A stretch of DNA of 64,000 nucleotides. Source: Phaeobacter gallaeciensis (GTDB taxonomy: Bacteria > Pseudomonadota > Alphaproteobacteria > Rhodobacterales > Rhodobacteraceae). Location of the stretch: positions 3,262,001-3,326,000 of the forward strand of contig NZ_CP015124.1 of assembly GCF_001678945.1 (NCBI RefSeq), written 5' to 3'. The first letter of the stretch is position 1, and each line of letters starts with the position of its first letter. Below the pieces are notes generated by a model. It made no database searches and was not told the origin of the DNA. It worked only from the letters and a program-made list of their open reading frames with translations. A program made the translations under genes and the position numbers. Positions 19,086 through 29,500 of the stretch are shown piece by piece.

Positions 19086-20198
19086 ATGGCGTCTCTGACA
19101 ATCAACAACGCGGTCAAGCGGTACGGCACGGTCGAAGTCCTGAAAGGCGTGTCGATCGATCTTCAGGATGGAGAGTTTCTGGTGCTGCTTGGTGCCTCGG
19201 GCTGCGGGAAATCCACGCTGCTCAACATGATCGCCGGGCTGGAAAGCGTGACCGAGGGCGAAATCAGCATCGGCGGGCGCGTGGTCAACGATGTGCACCC
19301 GAAGGACCGCGACATCGCCATGGTGTTCCAGTCCTACGCGCTTTACCCGACCATGACAGTGGCACAGAACATCGCCTTTGGCCTTGAGATGCGCGGCATG
19401 CCCAAGGCTGAGCGCAAGGAGCGGGTGTTGGAGGTCGCGAAGATGCTGCAGATGGATCACCTGCTGGACCGCAAACCGGGCCAATTGTCCGGCGGTCAGC
19501 GGCAGCGGGTCGCCATGGGCCGGGCGCTGGTACGCGATCCCGAGGTGTTTCTGTTTGATGAACCGCTCAGCAATCTGGATGCCAAACTGCGGCTTGAGAT
19601 GCGCACCGAGATCAAGCGCCTGCACAAGCGGCTGAACGCCACCATGGTCTATGTTACCCACGACCAGATCGAGGCGCTGACCCTCGCTGACCGGATCGCC
19701 ATTCTTAAGGATGGTGAGGTACAGCAACTGGCCAGCCCTGCGGAAATCTACGAGCAGCCCGCGAATATGTTCGTGGCCGGGTTGGTCGGATCGCCGCCGA
19801 TGAACTTCATCGAGGTGGTGCCGCAGCCTTCGGATCGCGGTCCGGTGGCGGAAATCACCGTGCGGGCAGAAGGGGTGGATCAGACCGTCGTCCTGGACCT
19901 TTCCGCCCATGCCGCACAGCTTGAGGGACGGATGGGGCAGAAACTGGTTCTGGGGCTGCGCCCCGAGATGATCACCCAGTCCTCCATTGCAGCCTCGGGG
20001 CAGGTGGTGCCCTGCGAGATCGACGTGACCGAGGCGACCGGCGCAGACACGCTTTGTGTTCTGACCTGGAACGGGAAGGAAGTGCTGGCGCGCGGGACCT
20101 CAGGCTACGCCATGATCCTTGAGGGTACCATGGACTTTGCCGTCAGTATGGAGCGGGCGGTCCTGTTCGACCCGCAGACTGGTGCTCGCCTCGGTTGA
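19086..20198 (+). CDS. Sugar ABC transporter ATP-binding protein (MalK/UgpC/GtsD type)
   Basis: A 370-residue ATPase. Walker [11 protein letters not shown]-loop [10 protein letters not shown], signature LSGGQRQR, Walker [13 protein letters not shown] and VTHDQ are present, followed by a C-terminal OB-like regulatory domain (about 240-370) characteristic of MalK relatives. It lies 10 bp after the second permease and is the last gene of the operon. MalK-type ATPases are sometimes shared between several sugar importers. Confidence 0.93.
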   Translation: MASLTINNAVKRYGTVEVLKGVSIDLQDGEFLVLLGASGCGKSTLLNMIAGLESVTEGEISIGGRVVNDVHPKDRDIAMVFQSYALYPTMTVAQNIAFGLEMRGMPKAERKERVLEVAKMLQMDHLLDRKPGQLSGGQRQRVAMGRALVRDPEVFLFDEPLSNLDAKLRLEMRTEIKRLHKRLNATMVYVTHDQIEALTLADRIAILKDGEVQQLASPAEIYEQPANMFVAGLVGSPPMNFIEVVPQPSDRGPVAEITVRAEGVDQTVVLDLSAHAAQLEGRMGQKLVLGLRPEMITQSSIAASGQVVPCEIDVTEATGADTLCVLTWNGKEVLARGTSGYAMILEGTMDFAVSMERAVLFDPQTGARLG

Positions 20199-20638
20199 TT
20201 TTTCCCTGCAGCGCCTCCTGCTGGTCCACGTTGCGATATCTTAACGCAATGCGGCGGGGGCGTGGCACGACCGCCTGAACCCGGCGCGTCATACGGGGTG
20301 GAAACGGGCCAAGATTCGCCACATTCCCCGCGATTCACCCCCGGATTCGCGACTTTATTGACAAGAAGTTTCCCCTCACCCCCCTATTTCACGCCCTATA
20401 GACGAAGAATTCACTCATATTTTTTGGGCGTTTGACTAAAATTTTCGGACAATCCGCAAGCTTTGTTAGGCTTTTCCAAAGGAATTGTTCATGCTGAAGA
20501 GGGAAAAGCCGGGGGGTTAAGGGTTTGTTTACCGCGTCATATTCTGTCCATCATTTCGTCCAGTCCACGCAAGATTGAGCCGCATTCCAGCCGCAGGCCT
20601 CCAACAGGATGCAGGTGTGGAAAGTGGAGTGGATGACA
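20199..20638 (+). other. 440-bp intergenic region before the protease gene
   Basis: It contains no credible gene. It is AT-rich from about 20360 to 20480, where a promoter for the protease gene is likely, and it carries the inverted repeat described separately. No strong terminator for the sugar operon is evident. Confidence 0.5.
20469..20510. repeat. Perfect 9-bp inverted repeat
   Basis: GGCTTTTCC (20469-20477) and GGAAAAGCC (20502-20510) are perfect reverse complements separated by 24 bp, about 130 bp before the protease start. This could be a leader hairpin or an operator. Confidence 0.5.
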
Positions 20639-21352
20639 ATGAGACTAAGAGCTGCGATAGCGGCGGTCTGCCTGTCTTTCGGGCTGTCCGGCGGCGCCGA
20701 AGCCGATGAGCTTCGTCCAAGCGTCAATTCGATGCCGGGCTGGGAGGCCGTAGGCCGTCTCAATATTGCCGGGCGCAATATGTGCACCGGATCCCTAATT
20801 GCGAATAACCTCGTACTGACGGCGGCCCATTGCCTGTTCGATCCGTCAACAGGGCGCAGGGTAGACCCCAGGACAATCAAGTTTGAAGCTGGCCTGAACG
20901 GACAACGGGTGAAGGCGTCGCGAACTGTAACCAAGGCGGTTCTGCATCCGGGTTACCGGACCGGCAACGGCGGCGTGGCGCAGATCGGCAGCGATCTGGC
21001 GGTGCTGCGGCTCAATAGCCCGATCAGTGCCCGCGAAATCCGGCCTCTGGACCTGTCGTGGCATGCCGACCGGGGGGATGTGGTCGGGGTTCTGTCCTAT
21101 TCGCATACCCGGGCGACCAGACCCAACCTTGAGCGTGGATGCCAGGTGCTGGCGAAACAGCACCAGACTTTGGTGATGTCCTGCCGGGTTGATTACGGCG
21201 CCTCAGGCTCGCCGGTGTTCGAAGTCACGGCAGGTCATGCGCCGCGACTGGTGTCGGTGATTTCGTCAAAGGCGGCCATCGGATCCAGACGGGTATCCCT
21301 TGGGTCGGTTCTGGACGGTACGCTGCGGACTTTGATGCAACGCGCCGGTTGA
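20639..21352 (+). CDS. Secreted trypsin-like serine protease (S1 family)
   Basis: A 237-residue protein. After a signal peptide (MRLRAAIAAVCLSFGLSGGAEA) the catalytic triad is visible: His64 in LTAAHC, Asp119 in SDLAVLRL and Ser189 in YGASGSPVF. The oxyanion motif is GASGSP and not the usual GDSGGP, so the enzyme lacks the Asp that normally precedes the serine. The start at 20639 is preferred over ATG 20633 because GGAG lies 9 bp before it. It is a stand-alone gene, probably periplasmic or extracellular. The target is unknown; proximity to the adhesin operon could be coincidental. Confidence 0.87.
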   Translation: MRLRAAIAAVCLSFGLSGGAEADELRPSVNSMPGWEAVGRLNIAGRNMCTGSLIANNLVLTAAHCLFDPSTGRRVDPRTIKFEAGLNGQRVKASRTVTKAVLHPGYRTGNGGVAQIGSDLAVLRLNSPISAREIRPLDLSWHADRGDVVGVLSYSHTRATRPNLERGCQVLAKQHQTLVMSCRVDYGASGSPVFEVTAGHAPRLVSVISSKAAIGSRRVSLGSVLDGTLRTLMQRAG

Positions 21353-21370
21353 TCCGGAAACCGTGCCTGC

Positions 21371-21391
21371 ACGCGAAAAGAAATTTCGCGT
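21371..21391. terminator. Hairpin between convergent protease and HlyD genes
   Basis: ACGCGAAA (21371-21378) and TTTCGCGT (21384-21391) form a perfect 8-bp stem with a 5-nt loop just after the protease stop. There is no long T-run, so termination strength is uncertain. Confidence 0.45.
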
Positions 21392-21518
21392 ATGCCCGCC
21401 TGCAGAACGAGGTCGGGACTTGCGCAGAGGGAAGACCGGCCAAGGCAGGTCACCTATGGGACAGATGGTCCCGAAATATTTGATCCATACAGATATGCGC
21501 GGCAAAGGCGCCGCAGTC

Positions 21519-22691
21519 TCAGGGCTCGCGAAACGCTTCACGTGATTTGTAGAGCGGTTTGAGAAGGTAATTCAGCACCGTCTTGGAGCCGGTCTGAAGT
21601 TCTGCCGTTGCGCGCATGCCGGGGCGGATCTCGATGGATTGCTGGCGCTGGGTGAAGCCGGATCTGTCGACCCGTACAGTCACTCGGTAAAACGGTTCTG
21701 CCCGTGGGTTGCGATCATCCTCGAAGGTATCCGCCGAAACAAAATCCACTTTCCCCTTCAGCGCGCCATAGATCGTATAGTCATAGGCCGACAGTTTGAT
21801 CGTGGCGTCCTGGCCGGGTTGCACGCTGGCGATGTCCTTGGGGTTCACACGGGCTTCGACGAACAGCTCTTCACCCAGCGGGATGATCTCGAAAATCTCT
21901 TCACCGGGGCGCACCACGCCGCCGATGGTGGTCACAGCCAGGCTGTTGACGATGCCCGACATCGGCGCGGTGATGATGGTCCGGTTCAGCTGGTCCTGCG
22001 CCAGACGCAGCTCCTGGCGCAGCGAGGCCAGCTTACGCAGGGCTTCGGAGTATTCCTCGGCCAGGTCCAGCTCGTTCTGGGTGCCGATTTCATTGTATTT
22101 GGCCGCGGCATCGGTGGCCGATTTCTGCGCCTTGTTGACCTCGGTCAGGGCCACGATGTTGGTTTTGTAGAGCCGTTTGAGGTTCTCCAACTCCTCGTTC
22201 AGCTGGGTCATGATGGCATGCGCGCTTTCCCGGCGGCTGTTGAAATCCGTCTGGCGCGCCTTCAGCAGCGCGCGTTCAGAGGCCAGAATCTCAGGAGATC
22301 GCTGGGTCAGATGGGCCGGGACATTGAACTCAAAAGCGCCGCTCATCTCGGCCTCAAGCCGGTATTGCTTGATCTCCAGGGCGTCGATCTGCTCCTGCAG
22401 TTCGTCAGCGGCAGCACGGAATTTTGTGTCCTGCAGCTTGCCCAGCACCTGACCGGCCTGCACCACGTCGCCCTGGCGGACGAACAATTCGCCCAGAATG
22501 CCGCCTTCGAGGTTCTGTACGATCTGGGCCCTGGATGAGGATACGACCTGGCCTTCACTGCGTACGATTTCATCGACCGAGGCAAAGGCCGCCCAGGTGA
22601 GGAAGATCACCAGCGCCGCCCCAACCAGATGAATGATCCGGCTTGAACTGCGCGAGCTTTCCATCAGGTCAAAGTGGCTGGTGGCTGTCAT
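21519..22691 (-). CDS. Type I secretion membrane-fusion protein (HlyD/LapC type)
   Basis: A 390-residue adaptor. A short cytoplasmic N-terminus and one transmembrane helix (about 19-38, IIHLVGAALVIFLTWAAF) are followed by a biotinyl-lipoyl-like half-motif (VRSEGQVV), a long coiled coil (about 80-235), the second half-motif (APMSGIVNSLAV) and a beta-barrel. It bridges the inner-membrane ATPase and the TolC-like channel. Its ATG overlaps the ATPase stop (ATGA), and it is the last gene of the adhesin operon. Confidence 0.92.
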   Translation of the reverse strand: MTATSHFDLMESSRSSSRIIHLVGAALVIFLTWAAFASVDEIVRSEGQVVSSSRAQIVQNLEGGILGELFVRQGDVVQAGQVLGKLQDTKFRAAADELQEQIDALEIKQYRLEAEMSGAFEFNVPAHLTQRSPEILASERALLKARQTDFNSRRESAHAIMTQLNEELENLKRLYKTNIVALTEVNKAQKSATDAAAKYNEIGTQNELDLAEEYSEALRKLASLRQELRLAQDQLNRTIITAPMSGIVNSLAVTTIGGVVRPGEEIFEIIPLGEELFVEARVNPKDIASVQPGQDATIKLSAYDYTIYGALKGKVDFVSADTFEDDRNPRAEPFYRVTVRVDRSGFTQRQQSIEIRPGMRATAELQTGSKTVLNYLLKPLYKSREAFREP

Positions 22692-25132
22692 TTCTTATCT
22701 CCCGCCGCAAGATGAGCAAGTACCTGATCGCGGGGGCCGTCCACGACCATGCGCCCTGCCTGCAGGATCAGGGTCCGGTTGGTCAGCGACAGGATCGGCA
22801 TCCGGTGGGTCGCGATGACTGCTGTGCGGCCCTCCAGCCAGCTTTCCAGGCGGCTGACCATGGTGCGCTCCAGCGTCTGGTCCAGCGCCGCCGTCGGTTC
22901 ATCCAGCAGGACAACCGCAGGGTTTTGCAGCCACAGGCGTGCCCATCCGATGGACTGGCGTTGGCCGATCGACAGACCGCCGCCACCATCGCCGATTTCC
23001 AGATCCAGCCCCTTGTGGTGGCTGCGCACAAAGGCGCCGAGTCCGGCGAAATCCAGGGCCTCCATCAGGCGGCTGTCGTCGCGTTCCAGCTGGCCAAGGT
23101 TCAGGTTGTCGCGCAGGGTGCCCGCCATCAGGCGCACATCCTGGCTGAGATAGCCGATGTTGCGGCGAAGATCGCGCGGGTCGATCTGGCTGATGTCGGT
23201 GCCATCGACCATCACGCGGCCTTTTTCAGGTGCGTAAAGACCGGACAGCAGCTTTAGCAGGGTGGATTTTCCGGAGCCGTTGACGCCAAGGATGGCGACA
23301 CGTTGGCCGGGAAGGATCGCCACGGCGGGCACGTCCAGCGTCGGGGCGGCATCGGGATCGTAGCGGAATACCACTTCGCGCAGGTCGAACCGGCCCGTGA
23401 GGGTATCGCGGCGCAGATAGCTGCGCTGGCTGTCGTTTTCCTGGGGGGCGGTGGCGATAGCCTCCAGCCCTTCGAGGGCGGCCTTGACGTTGCTCCAGCG
23501 CGCCAGCGTGCCGGCAAACTGCGTCAGCGGTGCCAGCGTGCGGCTGGTCAGGATGCCGGTGGCGATGATGGTGCCAACGGTGAATTCCCCGGCAAACACC
23601 ATCAGCGTGCCCAGCACCACGGCGACGATATAGGTGGCCTGTTGCACACCTTGAGACCAGTAGGTGAGGGCGCTGGACAGGCGGCGCTGCTCGGTCGAGG
23701 AATGGGAGGACAGCACGTTCAGTTCATCCCAGAGCCGCAGAACCCGGTCCTCGCCGCGCTGGGTTTTCAGAGTGTCGAGTTCGGTCACCACCTCGTGCAG
23801 CAGGCGCCCGGCCTTGGCATTGGCGCCTTGGGTCTGACGGGTGAGGGCGATCATGCGTTTCTGCATGAAATAGGCCGGCAGCAGCATCAGCAGCCCGCCC
23901 AACACGATCACCCAGACAATCGGCCCAGCGATCGAGGAAACCAGCAGCAGGAACACCGCGATGAAGGGAATGTCGGCCAGCGTCGAGATGGTCGAGGAGG
24001 TGAAGAATTCACGGACCGAGCCGAAATCGCGCATCGCGGCAAACAGGCCTGAGGGCGGCAGGGGCTTCTTGTCCGAGCGCATGCCGATGATCCGGCTCAT
24101 CAGACTGTGCTGCACCGAGAGTTCGATCTGGCGGCCTGCGGTATCCGTCAGCCGGGCACGGGCCACTTTCAAAAGCGCCTCCAGCATGATGGCCAGAAAG
24201 GCTCCGATGGCGAGAACCGACAGCGTTGCATGGGATTGGTGCGGCACGACGCGGTCATAGACCTGCAGCGAAAACAACGCGACCGAGACGGCAAGCACGT
24301 TGGCCACCAGCGAGCCAAGCATGATTTCGCCCACCTGGCGGCGATATTTGGGGAATTCGCCCCAGAACCAATGGCTGTTTTCCAGCTGCGGGGTATGGCG
24401 TGCGGCCATTTGCGACACGGAGGCACGGGCAGTCAGAACCTGTCCCGTGAAATAGGGGCTGAAGTCGCCAAGAGGCACTTCGGTGCGGTTGTCGGGGCAG
24501 CTGGTGTCATAGATGGTCAGAAACTGACCGGTCTGCTCCAGGACCAGAACGCATTGCCCGCCTTGCATCATCGCCAGTGCGGGCCAGAGGCCGGGGGTGA
24601 TTTTCTTCGTCTTTTGCAGCCGGGCCTTGAGCCCTGCAGAGCCGAGCGCCTTGGCGAGAACATTGGGCGAGGTGTCGCCCTTGCCGTCGCGCCAGAGGGA
24701 GCTGGCAATATCGCTGGTCTGAGTTTCGGCGCCTTTGAGGGCGGCAAGCGTGGAAATCAGCTCGGCCCGGTGCCGGATCCGCTCATCAGCACCGGCGGCC
24801 GGTGCTTTGGTTGCCTGTTCGGCGGCACCATCTGCATTTTCTGGGGCGATCTCCGGCTGTAGCGGCGCATCTTCAGCAGTGTCGCCCAACGGCGCGGGGG
24901 TAGGGGCGCCGGTTGCGGCGATCTGCATGTCTTCGCGGTGCAGCGGCAGCGGGTCGGCTGCCGGTTCCAGCGCAGGGCTGACAGTCATCGGCTCCGGTGC
25001 AGAGGCGGTGAAGGGGGGAGGGGACAAAGACGCAGACAGTTCCGGAGCAGGGGAGATCGGCACCGGCTGTGCCGGGGGCTCTGCGTTGGCCGCCTTCTTG
25101 GGTCTTCTGAATTTTCCGGGGAACCTGATCAT
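22688..25132 (-). CDS. Type I secretion ABC exporter (LapB-like) with Pro/Ala-rich N-terminus
   Basis: An 814-residue protein. Residues 1 to about 110 form a Pro/Ala/Glu-rich disordered extension, unusual for the family. A C39-peptidase-like domain lacking the catalytic Cys context follows (about 115-260), then a six-helix membrane domain (about 265-550) and an ATPase domain with LGVNGSGKST, LSIGQRQS and VVLLDEPTAALD. Catalytically dead C39-like domains bind unfolded substrate and do not cut a leader. The start (ATG 25132) overlaps the TolC-like stop. It presumably exports the Bap-like adhesin encoded first in the operon. Confidence 0.92.
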   Translation of the reverse strand: MIRFPGKFRRPKKAANAEPPAQPVPISPAPELSASLSPPPFTASAPEPMTVSPALEPAADPLPLHREDMQIAATGAPTPAPLGDTAEDAPLQPEIAPENADGAAEQATKAPAAGADERIRHRAELISTLAALKGAETQTSDIASSLWRDGKGDTSPNVLAKALGSAGLKARLQKTKKITPGLWPALAMMQGGQCVLVLEQTGQFLTIYDTSCPDNRTEVPLGDFSPYFTGQVLTARASVSQMAARHTPQLENSHWFWGEFPKYRRQVGEIMLGSLVANVLAVSVALFSLQVYDRVVPHQSHATLSVLAIGAFLAIMLEALLKVARARLTDTAGRQIELSVQHSLMSRIIGMRSDKKPLPPSGLFAAMRDFGSVREFFTSSTISTLADIPFIAVFLLLVSSIAGPIVWVIVLGGLLMLLPAYFMQKRMIALTRQTQGANAKAGRLLHEVVTELDTLKTQRGEDRVLRLWDELNVLSSHSSTEQRRLSSALTYWSQGVQQATYIVAVVLGTLMVFAGEFTVGTIIATGILTSRTLAPLTQFAGTLARWSNVKAALEGLEAIATAPQENDSQRSYLRRDTLTGRFDLREVVFRYDPDAAPTLDVPAVAILPGQRVAILGVNGSGKSTLLKLLSGLYAPEKGRVMVDGTDISQIDPRDLRRNIGYLSQDVRLMAGTLRDNLNLGQLERDDSRLMEALDFAGLGAFVRSHHKGLDLEIGDGGGGLSIGQRQSIGWARLWLQNPAVVLLDEPTAALDQTLERTMVSRLESWLEGRTAVIATHRMPILSLTNRTLILQAGRMVVDGPRDQVLAHLAAGDKK

Positions 25133-26427
25133 ATTTTAGTCCCATCTGCCAACAGACCCATATCCCGCGACAGTTCCAACTGGATCAGGATGACTTCGTA
25201 TTTGGCTTCGATATGTGCCTGTTCGCGGCGTATCAGCTCTTCGTAGATGGAGACGACCTCCATCACCGGGCGCTGACCGGCTTCGTATTGAGATTTGAAC
25301 AGCTTATACGTTTCGCGGCTGGCACGGGCGAGGGCAGCGGTTTCGCTTTCTTGCCGGATATATGAGGCAAGACGCTGCATCTGCCGGGAATAGGTGCGGC
25401 GGGCGTCTTCCTGGGCCTCGCCAATGGTGCGGCGGGCGGCTTCCTTGCTGGCTTCGAGCGCCTTAAGCGCGGCAGGCGTGCCAAGGCCAAGAGGTGTCGC
25501 CAGATCAAGGGTCAGACCGGCGCCGGACCCATCGGTGGTGGCGTTCCCGGCAGCAGCGATCTGCGGCAACAGGCCCGCGCGGCCAGCCTTAGCCTCGGCA
25601 ATGGCGCGATCGGCTTCGGCTTGGGCTTTCAGCACGTCCAGAAAGGCGGCCTGTTGCGGGGGGGTACCAAGATCCATACGGGCAGGTTTTTCCGGGAACC
25701 TTTGACCGGTCATGGCCTGAAGCTCGGCCCGCGCGGTGGCGGCGGCGTCCTGCGCGGTGGCCCGCGCCGTGCGTAGCCCGCTGATCTTGCTGTCCACCAC
25801 GTTGAGATCGGACTGATCGTTCAGCCCGCCATCGACACGGCCTTTCACGATGCGGCGGAACTCGCTCATCTGGCGGATGGCGCGGTCCAGATAAGCGGCC
25901 TTTTCGTCGCCGCGCAGACCTGCAGAGTATAGACCAACTGCAGTCTGGACCCGCGTGTTGATGTCGATTGACAGATTGACGGCCGCGACCTCGACGTCGG
26001 CGGCGGCAAAGGCGCGTTCTGCCTTGCGGCGGCCATTGTCGAATAGGATCTGTTCGATCAGGATCCCGGCCACCAGATCGCCAAGGTCCGTCAGGCTGAC
26101 AGAGGGGCCGATGGTGGGCAGCCAGTTCTTGGATTTTGCCTCGGCGCGCAGTTTGGCGCTGATCAACTCGGCTTCGGAGGCGCGGGAGGACGCTTCGATC
26201 GCCGCATCCCCAACCCGGCGATAGACGCTGTTGGGTTCCAGCAGGGACTTGCGCTGCATCAGGGCCGAAATCACCTCGGAGCTGTTCTCGCCCTCGGTCT
26301 GCGCAAAATTGCTGGAGGTTCCGGCAACGGCATCGTCACCGCCGCCCAGCAGGAACGGCGATTGCTCTGCGCAGGCCGACAGGCTGCACAACAGCGCAAT
26401 CACTCCAGCGGATCGTCCCAAGTGCAT
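25129..26427 (-). CDS. TolC-family outer-membrane efflux lipoprotein
   Basis: A 432-residue protein. The signal peptide ends in a lipobox (LCSLSAC), so the mature N-terminal Cys is probably acylated. Long alpha-helical segments with repeated TolC patterns follow (VGLYSAGLRGDEKAAYLDRAI; DLNVVDSKISGLRTARA; SQYEAGQRPVMEVVSIYEEL). It forms the outer-membrane exit duct of the secretion complex. It is separated from the adhesin gene by 87 bp containing a hairpin and overlaps the exporter gene by 4 bp. Confidence 0.9.
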   Translation of the reverse strand: MHLGRSAGVIALLCSLSACAEQSPFLLGGGDDAVAGTSSNFAQTEGENSSEVISALMQRKSLLEPNSVYRRVGDAAIEASSRASEAELISAKLRAEAKSKNWLPTIGPSVSLTDLGDLVAGILIEQILFDNGRRKAERAFAAADVEVAAVNLSIDINTRVQTAVGLYSAGLRGDEKAAYLDRAIRQMSEFRRIVKGRVDGGLNDQSDLNVVDSKISGLRTARATAQDAAATARAELQAMTGQRFPEKPARMDLGTPPQQAAFLDVLKAQAEADRAIAEAKAGRAGLLPQIAAAGNATTDGSGAGLTLDLATPLGLGTPAALKALEASKEAARRTIGEAQEDARRTYSRQMQRLASYIRQESETAALARASRETYKLFKSQYEAGQRPVMEVVSIYEELIRREQAHIEAKYEVILIQLELSRDMGLLADGTKI

Positions 26428-26475
26428 CCTGCCCTTTGCCCTTCTTCTGCGTCGCCGGTTTTCGGCTTGTCGTTG

Positions 26476-26508
26476 GTTCCGGCGGCAGGGAAAACCCGTC
26501 GCCGGAAC
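26476..26508 (-). promoter_or_regulatory. Stem-loop between adhesin and secretion genes
   Basis: GTTCCGGCG (26476-26484) and CGCCGGAAC (26500-26508) pair perfectly over 9 bp, starting 6 bp past the adhesin stop. It has no T-run. It may partially terminate transcription so that less secretion machinery than adhesin is made. Confidence 0.55.
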
Positions 26509-26514
26509 ATGTCG

Positions 26515-29500
26515 TCAGATGAGAACGTTGACGTCCTGGTCCACCAGCAGTTTGGTGCCATCGTCACCGACGGTGTAGACGTTGTAGATCTGTCCATCGA
26601 CGGCCTCGACGCCTGCGGCCGATGCATTGGCAACGGTCAGCGTGTCATCCGCCCCGCCATGCACGGTCAGAGTGTCGGAATTGCCCGACAGCGCCTTGAT
26701 GTCGGCCTCGGTCAGGCTGAGCGAGACGTCGGAAGCATAGTCGAGGTTCAGAGCATCGATATTGAACTGCGGTAGCCCCGCATGATCCAGCGCGCCGCTG
26801 TTGGTCGCATTGTCCTCCAGAACGACCAGCGTGCTGGACGCGTTCTGAGCGCTATCCTCGCTAGTAATCACCAGATGGGTGCCGTCCGACACTGGGGTCG
26901 AGAAGGTGAACTCGGTTCCGAACACCGGGTCCTGATCGACGCTTGCGGTGGGGGCTGTGACCGAACCATCGCTATTAAGGGCATTCACCGTGTAGCTGTC
27001 GGTTGCGCCTTCGGTACTGATCCGGCGCACATCGCTGCTGGAGAAGGTCACGGCATCCACATCCGGCGTAGTGTAGCTGGTGTCGACCGTGAAGCTTTCG
27101 GTCAGGGACTGGACGTTTCCTGCCCCGTCCGTCGCGGTGATAGTTGCTGTCGCGGTATAATCGCCGTCGGGCAGGTCTGCACCGGCGATATCGGCGCTCC
27201 AGTTGCCGGCAGCATCCACAGTCGCCGCATGGGTGACGCCTGCGATCGTGACTTGAACGGTGGATCCCTGTTCCACGGTGCCTTGCAGAGTGACGCCCGC
27301 CGCGCGTTCGGCGAGGTTGATGATATCGTCGGCGGTCTGGTCCGGGGCAACCGTCAAGGGGTCGACCAGCGTGTCCAGCGCCACTGTATCCGTTGCGCTG
27401 GCGGTATTTCCGGCGCTGTCGACAATGGAGGCAGTGATCGGCAGTTCTGCGTTGCCTTGTGGGATCTGACCCGCCAGGAAAGTGGTGCTCCAGTTACCGT
27501 TCACATCCGCAACAACCTGGTTACTGGCGGCGCCAAGCCCGACTGTAACCAGCAGGCCAGGGGTGGCGGTGCCGCTGATCTCGACACCGTTCGCACGCTC
27601 GGTGGCGTTGATGATATCGTCAAGCTCCACAGGATCTGGCGACAGGGTGACCGTACCGGCGACCGTATCCACCCGCAGGACTGAAGACGCCGATGCTGTG
27701 TTTCCGGCTGCATCTGTGGCTGCTACGGTCACGGCACTGTCGTATTCGCCGGGGGCGATGGCGCCCGCTTCAAAGGTTGCGCTCCAGTTTCCGGAGGCAT
27801 CTACCACCGCGGCGCGGGTGATACCGGCAAGGGTGACGGAGACCTCGGAGCCGGGTTCCGCGACACCGGTCAGGGTGACACCGGCTTCGGCCTCGGCGGC
27901 GTTGACGATATTGTCACCGCCTGCCTGTCCCGGATCGATTGTCACTGCGGTTTCGGTATCGATGCGCAGGGTGCCGGTGGCGCTGGCCGTATTACCGTAA
28001 ATATCTGTTGCAGTAGCGGAAATCGGGGCATCATATTCGCCGCCTGCGATTTCGGAGGGGGCATAATCCACGCTCCATTGGCCATCAGCATCGGCAACGA
28101 CGGTTTTGGTCTGCCCCTGGAAGGTCACTGCGACCGAGGCCCCGGCTTCGGCGGAGCCGGAGAGGGTCACGCCGTCAGCGATTTCCTCGGCGTTGAGGAT
28201 GCCGTCGCTTTTTGCACGGGCGGTGTTCAGGGTGACACTGGTTTCCGTGTCGATATGCAGGGTGCTGCTAGCGGAGGCGGTATTGCCCGCGGCATCTGTG
28301 GCGACAGCGGTCACCGGGGCGTCATATTCTCCGCCAGTGATCTCGGACGCGGCGAAATCTGCGCTCCAGGCGCCGGTGCCATCTGCAGTCACTGTGCGGG
28401 TCGCGCCTTGGAAGGTCACTGCAACCGAGGCGCCTGCCTCGGCGGTGCCGGTCAGGGTGACACCGGCTGCTGCTTCGGGTGCGTTGATGACGTCATCACC
28501 ACCGACCTGATTTGAATCGATGGTCACAGAGGTGGCGGTGTCAACGCGCAGACTGCCGGTTGTTGTGGTGCTGTTTCCAGCTGTATCTGTCGCCGTCACG
28601 GAAATCGCAGCGTCGTATTCACCGGTCGACAGCTCATTGCCCGCGAAATCCGCCTGCCAGTTGCCGTTTGCATCGGCAGTAACCGTGCGGGTGACGCCTT
28701 CCAGCGTTACTTCGATAGTGGCATCGGCATCGGCAGTACCTGTGAGGGCAAAGCCATTGGCGACTTCTGCCGCGCTCAGCATGTTGTCGCCGGTCTGCTG
28801 CGCATCCAGCGTGGCGGATATTTCTGTATCGACGCCGATGGTTTCGGTAACCGTCGAGACGTTGCCCGTGGTGTCCGTTGCAACGGCCGAGACGGTAGCA
28901 TCATAGGTGCCGGTTCCGATCTCTGCGGTGGAGAAAGCCGATGACCAGCTGCCGTCAGCACCGGCAGTGACTGTGTGGCTGATACCTTCGAAGGTAACAA
29001 CAACGGTGGCGCCCGGATCGGCCATGCCGGTCAGAGTTACGCCTGCGGCTTGTTCGGCGGCGTTGATGGTGTGATCATCACCCACCTGAGTGTTGATCGT
29101 GACGCGGTTTTCCGTATCGATATGCACCGTATGGGTTTCGGTGGCGCTGTTGCCTGCTGCATCGGCCGAGGTCACAGATATGGTGCTGTCATAGACGCCG
29201 TCAGCGATATGTTCGGCGCCGTAGATTACCGACCAAGTGCCGTCGTTCGCAACGGTTGTGGTTCGCGTAACACCCTGGAAATCAACAGAGATTGAGGCGC
29301 CAGCTTCGCCGGTTCCGGTCAGGCGCACGCCGTCAAAGAGTTCGATGAAGTTGATCTTATCGTCACCTTCGACTGTGTCGATGCCGATGGGCGGCGCAAT
29401 GGTGTCGACGACCAGCACATCATGATAGGTATTGCGGTTGCCGAACTCATCTGTGGTTCGGATCCGCACGGCGGTCTCGTATTCGCCAGTGGGAATATCG

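Noticed and set aside
26782-27684. 300-residue plus-strand frame, and similar ones to 30513
   Set aside because: Antisense shadows of the Ig-like repeats of the adhesin; repeated motifs match the complementary strand.
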